From NCBI GenBank assembly GCA_002286855.1, contig NRSV01000001.1, positions 1,092,276 to 1,156,275 on the forward strand: a DNA stretch of 64,000 nt, in the 5' to 3' direction. Below the pieces are notes generated by a model, which saw nothing but the letters and a program-made list of their open reading frames with translations, searched no databases and had not been told where the DNA came from. The position numbers and the translations under genes are program-made. Below, piece by piece: positions 56,709-64,000 of this stretch. The stretch is from Bipolaris cookei. Taxonomy: Eukaryota > Ascomycota > Dothideomycetes > Pleosporales > Pleosporaceae. How positions within the stretch are numbered: position 1 is the stretch's first letter; each line of letters begins with the position of its first letter.

Positions 56709-59584
56709 ATGTCGGGTAACTCGCTCCCTCGCCCATCGCGACCCTCGATTGCGCCGCCAACAGGTCCTTTGCCTTCGCTGCCCGTTGCAAAGTCAAGAAA
56801 CTCAAATGTTGGTCCCACCACCGCCCGACCTTCGCTGCTTCCCGGCGCCACAAACAACCGCACAGTCTCCTCGTCCGCGTTGCCACACCGGTCCTTGTCG
56901 AATTCAAAACTACAGGCAACTAACAGCTCGACGCAAGACGAGAGTGGTTCTGCTACATCACTACCGGCTGGTAAATCACTACGCAAGACAGTTAGCATCG
57001 GTTCCTTTCCGCAACCACCCAGACACAGCGGACGGTCGAACCCCTCGAGCCCGCTCTCAACAAGTAGCACACCAGGAGGAGACGTGGGCGTAGGCTCAAA
57101 GACGGTAACAAAATCATCGGTGCCCCCGCGCGAAAGCAGTCTCAAGAAGCCTCGCGCCTCAAACATTGGTGGCCGCGGTTTGCTGCCGAAGTCTCCCCTC
57201 TCTCCTAGTCTACTCAACGGAAGCGCAGACTCGGTAGCCATAGAGACTGGACATCTCAATCTTCCATCTCCGCCCCACAGCCGCAACTCGTCTCCACAGG
57301 GATCATATGCAACAAGCGCGACTACCGCCGAAGACGGCGAAGACGGTACGCACAAAGATGGCAAGCCTCCCAAGGACGGAAAGGGCAACGTTATTGTTAG
57401 CGTACGCGTGCGCCCGGACGTTGGAGCAAAAGATGGAAAACATGACATGGACTGGGAAGTCAACAACAAGCGCGCATTGATAGCCTACCGGGGCAAGGAG
57501 GGTGGAGATTATTATTACGGTATAGTTGCACAACCTGCGTTCAAGATGAACGGCCTCAGCTAATTTGACATCGTGCAGATAATGTATTTGACCCACAAGA
57601 TAATAACGCACGCGTCTACGATGCAGCAGCCAAGCGACTTGTCCGCCGAGTCATGGAAGGCTACCACGGTACCGTCTTTGCATACGGCATGACTGGAACT
57701 GGAAAAACATTCTCGATGCAAGGAACGGCCACCAACCCCGGTGTCATACCATTAGCCATTACCGACATCTTCTCTTACATTCGAGAGACACCGCAGCGCG
57801 AGTTTCTCCTGCGAGTCAGCTACATTGAAATCTACAACGAAAAAATCATCGACCTGCTGACAGGACCTGTTGTTGGCATGAATGGCCAGACTGGGCCTGT
57901 TGAGGAGATCAAGTTGCGCGAAGACAGCAAGCGTGGTGTTTATGCGACGCCGCTCAAGGAAGAAATCGTGCAGAGTCCCACGCAGTTGCTTCGAGTCATT
58001 GCCCGCGGAGACAATTCTCGAAAAGTGGCAGGTACACAGTTCAACGCACGCAGTTCGCGAAGTCATGCAGTGGTGCAAATCGTTGTCGAAAGCAGAGAGC
58101 GCGCGCCCGGCTCCGCAGTCGCATCCGGTGACAAGCGGTCTGCCATTGTTCCTGGCGGTGTGCGTGTCTCGACATTGAGTCTTATCGATTTGGCTGGATC
58201 TGAAAAGGCAGCTGATAGCAAAGAGAGGAGGACTGAAGGTTCTCACATCAACAAGAGTCTACTCACCTTGGGTACAGTCATTGGTCGCTTAGCCTCAGAC
58301 AAGGAAAAGTCGGACAAGGACAAGGGCAAAGGAGACAAGCATCTACCCTACCGAGACAGCAAACTTACCCGCCTCTTGCAACCAGCGCTCTCCGGCAACT
58401 CCTTGGTCAGCATTCTGTGCACAATTCAGATTGGAGCTAGCGGAAGCCCCGCAGCGGCGATCAGTCATACGGGTGAAACTTTGAATACGCTTAAGTTTGC
58501 ATCTCGAGCCAAGAACAACATTGTCAGCCATGCCAAGAAGGCAGACGAGTCCATGGGTGCTGGCGGAGACGCGGGGAGCCGAGCTCTTCTTGACCGCTAC
58601 CGTCTAGAGATTGAGGACCTGAAGAGACAGTTGGCCGAGGGCAAGTCCAAGGAAGTCAAAGAAAAAGAAGTAGAAGATGACGACATCAAGAGGGACAAGG
58701 AAGAAGAAAGGGTCCGTGAGCTTGAGGACAAGCGACGACATGAAGAGCAGATGCTGGAAATGCAGTTGGCCAGAACCGCACTGAAGGAGCGAATCGAGCA
58801 TCTCAACCGGTTGATTCTGAGTTCGAAATCACTTGGTGTTAACAATGGCCGGTCGTTTTCATCCATGAGCCTGCAGCGCGGGTCCATCGTGAGTAATACA
58901 CACACCGATATGCGGCCAATGTCGATTCGCTCCTCTGCAAGTCATCACACTCTTGGAGCCTTCCGCAGAAAAAGCACCCCACAACTACACCCTGATGGCT
59001 CTGAAGAAGACGATTCTGTTGGTGATAATGGAGACGGTTATGCAACTCAAAGCGTGCAGATACAAGCACTGCAAGCCGATCTCTCGGACAAGAACCGTTA
59101 CATTGCTACTCTCGAAAAGCGTCTGCTGCATGCTCGGAGAGCTAGCCATTCTCGAGTTTCTCTGTCACTATCACACAGGCTCACTGGTAGTGAGGAAGGT
59201 AGCATGATCGCGGCTCTTGCTGAGAGGGACAATGAGATTGTGAATCTTCGCGCACAACTTGAAGACAAGGAGCGGATGATTTCAGCCCTCACATCGGCGC
59301 GCAAGAAAAACGATAATGCACATGACATGGGAAGTGAATCGCCAGGCAGTCGTCGAACCTCGGGCTACCAACGCAGCGCCAGTGATGGCAGCGCGGCCAG
59401 CATGGCTCACAAGGGTCCGACATCGCCTGCACCTAGTGTGAAAGCGCCCTTCCCGCCCCCTCCAACTTCAAACGGCACAACCAAGAACATCGAAGAGATG
59501 ACACGCATGCTCGACGAGATGATCACGGGACGCGTTGAGAAGACTGCCAGGCGGAGCAGTCTAATGCCAGTCACCGAAGGCTGA
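56709..59584 (+). CDS. Kip2/KipA-type kinesin (kinesin-7-like motor)
   Basis: Plus-end-directed microtubule motor; Kip2 (yeast) and KipA (Aspergillus) regulate cytoplasmic microtubules and polarity. Two exons, 56709-57519 and 57579-59584, 59-base intron, 938 residues. A Ser/Pro-rich N-terminal 225 residues is followed by the motor: VIVSVRVRP near 227, P-loop GMTGTGKTFSMQG near 307, switch I NARSSRSHAVV, switch II DLAGSEKA, and RDSKLTRLLQPALSGNS. After the motor come neck and coiled coil (ELEDKRRHEEQMLEMQLARTALKERIEHL), then a Ser-rich tail. The assignment to Kip2 rests on the long N-terminal extension and overall layout. Confidence 0.88.
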
Positions 59585-61439
59585 TGGGTTTTGCCTAGAT
59601 GACAAAAGCAAGCTGCGAGAGCGTCGTGTCGGGTACCTGACACGGACCAGCACCGCATCATTTCATTCAAAAACGAAAAGAGGTACTGTAATGGGGATGA
59701 GAAGAGTCAGCACCAACGGCGCCAGACCGAGTATCTTAAAAGTTTTATTTTCTATTGTATCTTTCACATCTTTCACATGCAGCGATCTCTCTTCAATTAC
59801 GAGGGATTCCATAGCGATTGGCGTTGAATGGGTCACGGAGTACAACACCGGCACAGGAATGGATTCCGACCTGGGAACCCGGGAACCACGTCTGTGATGG
59901 GTACGCACGGGCATTAGACGATTGGGGGGGGGGGGTGTCTTCTGTTGTATTGCCAATTCGATGCAGCCCCGGGAGGATTGTACACTACCTTTTTTGTTTC
60001 GTTTTTTCTTATATTCTTCCCCCACCTTCCTGCGTCAAGGGACTTTCGATCTGATACCCCCTTTTTTCATCTTACATAGTTGGTCAACATTTTTGTTTCG
60101 CTCACGATGCACATATAGCAGCCACATCAAGTAGCTTCATGATCTGTTCTGTCCAGATCACATGATTAGTCTCACGTCCATTTCCTCTGGGTAGCGGGCG
60201 CTTGCGTTTGTGTTAATAAATTAGGTGGAAGACATTTTTGTAATGGTAGTATTTAGAAAAGACTGCATACGTATTTCACTGTCATCCGGTAGATAGGACT
60301 AAGTATGGTAGACACGGTTACTCAATTGATAGTAGCCTACCGGGGCCTCTCGGGACGATCAGTTGATGCCCGTCTGACTGCATGCCAGGCTGTGCATAAT
60401 GTTTCTGGAATAGAAGAGGACCTTTAATAATAGCAGTTGCAAACACCCAGCCGACTGGCGTGCCTGTCTATTTGAAACCTAGGGCAGATGGATAGTAGCC
60501 CCCCATTTAAATATGTAGGATTGGCGCGCCACCAACCACATGCGCAACCGTGGTAGACGTCGTCAGGTGGTGTTCCTAGATACTGCTAGCGCCGGAGATG
60601 GAGCGCGCCTCCCAGCACCAGCGCCTCGACAACGTTACACTAAAAGACGCAGCTGAAACATCTCTTATCCTTCGCCCCGCACGTGCAGCGAAATGAAAGA
60701 CCCTCCCGCCTTCCGCATTCTTGTCCCACCTTTGCTCAAATAAGCAAGTCCCCTCTCCTTCCCAATCTTACCTTCGACCCTATCGAGCCTTCTACCGTCC
60801 TATGTGAATCGTTTGCTTCCTGCCCTCGGACCGCCCAGTGATCTTTTTCACCTTTCTCCCGCGGGGTTCTTAGACGAGGGTTCCTGGATCTCTTTTTTGG
60901 TGGATACTCTTGATCTGCCCAATCCTGAGTACTCGTACTTCGTTTTGGGTGTGAAACCACTCTTGCACCAGGAACCATAGCATCTTTTGCCGGACGCTAG
61001 GTTGCCCGCTTTTACGCCTTGTTCTCTATGGCTTCTTGAAGGACCGACCTTATTTCCACTTTATCTTCTTGTGCATCTTTCTTCTCTTTCCTTTTTTTCG
61101 ATCCACACTTCTCTTTCCACTTCACCTTACATTCTTGCCACGGGGACTGCGTCCTATCTTTTTTACCACGTTTTACTTTTTTCGACTTGCTTGTTTGCAC
61201 GGCGGTGCCTTTCGTCCCCTCCTTCACTACCAAACTTTTGATTTTTCGACCCGTTCGCAACAGCCATTCTGTTTATACGAACGATACATTGTACTTGGTG
61301 CATAGCTTCCTGCGTCATCCGAGTGGTACGACACGCACGGCCAGCAAGTCGCCCGATTTGGCCGGATTTTCACAATCTACCCCTAGTTACGAATCGAATT
61401 GCCTGAGGCGCTGACGACATCATATCTCTGCTTCTCATT
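59585..61439. promoter_or_regulatory. Gene-free region between kinesin and glycosyltransferase
   Basis: About 1.85 kb. Contains a run of 13 G near 59923 and, from about 60990, a pyrimidine-rich stretch that probably belongs to the leader of the following gene. No coding sequence supported. Confidence 0.45.
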
Positions 61440-63360
61440 ATGCTAAACCAAGTCACTCAAAAAATCACAAAGATGCATGCGAGAAGGAACCCCAATCTAT
61501 CGTTGCAGCCGACAGCGCAATATTCGCAATTGGAACCCCCACCTCACTCGGCTACCTCTAGCGCTTTTCTCTCCCCGACACTCCCCTCCCGGCGCGGACT
61601 ACTTGCGAGATCTCCCCCCGCCAGCCCGAGCCTTCCGAGCCTGCTACCCAAACATGGAAAGATCCCGCACCAGAACCATGGCAAGTTAGTAAAGAGGATA
61701 CTTTTGGGATGCTGTGGCGTGGCTTTTCTGCTGTGGATTGTGCTAAGACACATCTACACAAACTCACATTATGCAACGCCTTATGACGACGAGAATGAGG
61801 ATAAGTGGGAAATGGTTGGTGGTAGCCGGTTGCCACATGAGCCATCTGCTGTTGCGCTCATAGATGCAAAGGGCAAAATGAGGTGGACCGTGTCGATTCC
61901 GTCAACTTATGATTTCCCGCTACAGCCGGCGCAGTACCGTGAGATATGCCACCAGGCGATGGAAGTGTCCAAGGAAATCAGGCCAAGATCTAAGAAATCG
62001 GCAAATCTTGCTAGGAGGATGGTGCCTTATAACCAAAAAGATCAGTATTATATTGATATCAAAGAGGCGGAGGAACAGGCACTGTTGCCACCTGTCAAGT
62101 CGAAAGGGAGACCCAAGAACTTTGTCGAGGATCAGGCTATGAAGGATGGAGCTTCGACAGAGGGGCTCAAGGTTTGTGACAGGAGCCTGACCTACGTCAT
62201 GGAGACGGAGGATGCTGGGTTTGGAAATACACTGATGCGGTTGTGGATGTCGTATGGTCTGGCGAAAACTGAGAACCGCGCCTTTTTCATCGACGACTCT
62301 CGCTGGTACGCTCAGTGCACCCCCAAAAATATTTCTTTGACTAACAGTGACTAGGCCCTATGGCAAGTACTCTACATACTTCCAACCCCCACCCTCTGCA
62401 GGCTGCCTTCCTCCCCCGCCATCACACATCGTCCCTTGTCCCCACTCCGCGAACCACCTTGTCGTCAGTGATGCAACTGTGAAAAGTACCTTTGGTCATT
62501 CATTCAACGAGCAATATGAAGACGCAAGAAAAGTAGGCGTACTGCGCCAATCCAAGATTTTCGCCCTCGCCCGCACCGGCTACGAAGCCCTCTTCAAGCT
62601 CCGCGAGGACGACGAGAAATACGTGCTTCAAAAAGCCCACGACATGTACGGCGCAGTCAAACTAGAAGGCGGCCTCAGCATCGGTATGCACGTCCGCCAC
62701 GGCGACAAACACCCCATGGAATATCAATACGCAAAAGACTACATCCCCCTCGCCCGTTACATCGAAACCGCGCGCGACCTCTACATTGAAATCGTTGAAG
62801 GCGAATCCCGAAGATCTAAAAAGCGCTCCCGCCTCTCCTCCTCTTCCCCAAACACCCAACCCTTAACCCCCCGCCACACCAGCTCCAAAATGATCCTCGC
62901 CTCCGACGACCCCCTCGTCTACGACTCCCCCGAGCTCGGCCCAAACAGCATCCGTGCCCAAGACCGCATCGTGCTCGCCACAAAACAGCAACTCGAAGCC
63001 GCCCAGAAGGAACCAAAGAAGAATACGTGGATCGACGAGGTTACAGGCTGGGAAGGCGGATTCTACCGCGATGTATTTTTTTCCCTCGGTCAACCCGTCG
63101 GCAATGCAAAGGATATGAAGGAAGTTACCAAGAACCCCGCATCTGATGTCCCGGAGTCCGCAATGAAGTTGCGGGAGCTGGTGGGACGGGCGTACTTGCT
63201 CGATCTCGCGGTGCTGGGCAAGGCCGATACGGTGATTTGCACCGTCAGCAGTGTTAGCTGCCGTCTTTTGGGGATCATGATGGGCTGGACGGATGCGATT
63301 GAGGGGAATAAATGGAGGAACATTGATGGTTCGTTTGAGTGGAGGGGGATTATATGGTGA
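61440..63360 (+). CDS. Golgi-type glycosyltransferase, GT23-like (alpha-1,6-fucosyltransferase fold)
   Basis: Type II membrane protein, probably a Golgi sugar transferase using a nucleotide sugar. Two exons, 61440-62305 and 62355-63360, 49-base intron, 623 residues. A basic/Ser-rich cytosolic stretch, TM helix near residues 86-105 (LLGCCGVAFLLWIVL), then a stem. Catalytic-side marks: AGFGNTLMRLWMSYG, GLSIGMHVRHGDKHPMEY (near 399) resembling the HxRRxD motif of the FUT8/NodZ fold, and VGRAYLLDLAVLGKADTVICTVSSVSCRLLGIMMG, the usual nucleotide-sugar site. A Pro/Ser-rich insert after about residue 455 is longer than in FUT8. Met12 is an alternative start. The sugar is not predictable from the sequence alone. 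Confidence 0.75.
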
Positions 63361-64000
63361 TTTCCCCCCCCCCTCTCCCCCTCCTTCCATTCTCTTTTTC
63401 TTAGACTTTTTTTTCCCTCTGCTTTCTTGGACAGGGAATATCTGGGGGTACGTACAAAATATATCAAGTCCATTATTTTTCTCTTGCTACATATCATCGC
63501 TCGTTGGTCTTTTGCTTACATACACGTATACTATATCCTCCTTTTGCAAATCCAAGGCAGCGCTTTTACAGGGTGAAATTAAGTAAATTTGAACGTGTAA
63601 AGTAACATTCTTCTTTTCTTCGAGCACGGACTTAGCATACGTGATATTATGTACCCGCCCGCCCCCACTCGCCGTCTCGATATCACATGATGCTATTATA
63701 CCCTAGGGTAATGTGGGGCACAACCATCTCGTAGCATATTCATGCGTTGGAAGTTAAGAAGAAAAACTAACAAAGCTAGTAGAAATGTGATTGGACTTGG
63801 CGAATTCGAAAAATTAACGGGTTACTAGTTGTTTTACATAGAACGAGAATACGAATGGAGGAGGGCTAAGTTGGGTTCAATTGTGATTACGAAACCAAAA
63901 AATAAAATAGGATAAAATAAAATAAAAAATATGCCTTACATTATACTACTGTTATGCAATGCTACCTGTCCGTTCATATTAATCAGACTTGTAATTACGG
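63361..64000. other. AT-rich end of window, no gene seen
   Basis: About 640 bases after the glycosyltransferase. The first part is its 3' region with a CT-rich stretch; the last 150 bases are AT-rich (AATAAAATAGGATAAAATAAAATAAA). Nothing else seen. Confidence 0.5.

Noticed and set aside
1..64000. CRISPR arrays, rRNA and tRNA genes
   Set aside because: No regularly spaced direct repeats, rRNA-like stretches or tRNA B-box/acceptor pairing were recognised; a tRNA scan would be needed to exclude tRNAs fully.

Overview
The window reads as nuclear DNA of a filamentous ascomycete. Genes are mostly compact, split by one to four GT-AG introns of about 46 to 116 bases, and lie on both strands. Fungal families dominate: Nat4, Sad1, Utp13, Kip2-type kinesin, Ire1, cutinase and DUF6314. 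The cutinase, the secreted galactanase and C-to-T stop codons in a transposon point to a plant-associated Pezizomycotina genome, probably a dothideomycete; that placement is my inference, not a database result.

Layout. 1-10.5 kb: a truncated ABCA-type transporter, the histone acetyltransferase NAA40, a LYR-motif mitochondrial protein (four exons), an FAD monooxygenase fused to a DUF6314 domain, and an acidic probable mitochondrial protein. 10.5-21.7 kb is gene-poor and transposon-marked: a 55-residue secreted peptide, a decayed pogo transposase (minus strand), an intact secreted exo-beta-1,3-galactanase (GH43 plus CBM35), a cutinase, and a second decayed pogo copy (plus strand) with recognisable inverted ends. 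21.7-35.5 kb is mixed: a GNAT acetyltransferase, an F-box-like protein, a phosphate-type MFS transporter with an apparent frameshift, a STAND/NACHT-N-type protein with an in-frame stop and a long polyserine microsatellite, a LINE ORF1 relic, a secreted copper amine oxidase and a partial unknown gene. 35.5-64 kb is a conserved block: CDC6, a TRM140/METTL2-type tRNA methyltransferase, COQ10, IRE1, CCT2, SAD1, UTP13, an unknown multi-pass membrane protein, a KIP2-type kinesin and a Golgi-type glycosyltransferase.

How they fit together. The 35-64 kb block covers replication licensing, tRNA modification, coenzyme Q function, ER stress sensing, protein folding, splicing, rRNA processing and microtubule transport. 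Several of these genes sit head to head over 280-580 base promoters. The 15.2-17.7 kb pair (galactanase and cutinase) is the only obvious plant-polymer module and lies between the two inverted pogo relics. I found no CRISPR array, tRNA or rRNA gene. Exon boundaries were derived by hand from splice consensus, reading frame and family conservation, and have not been checked against transcripts.
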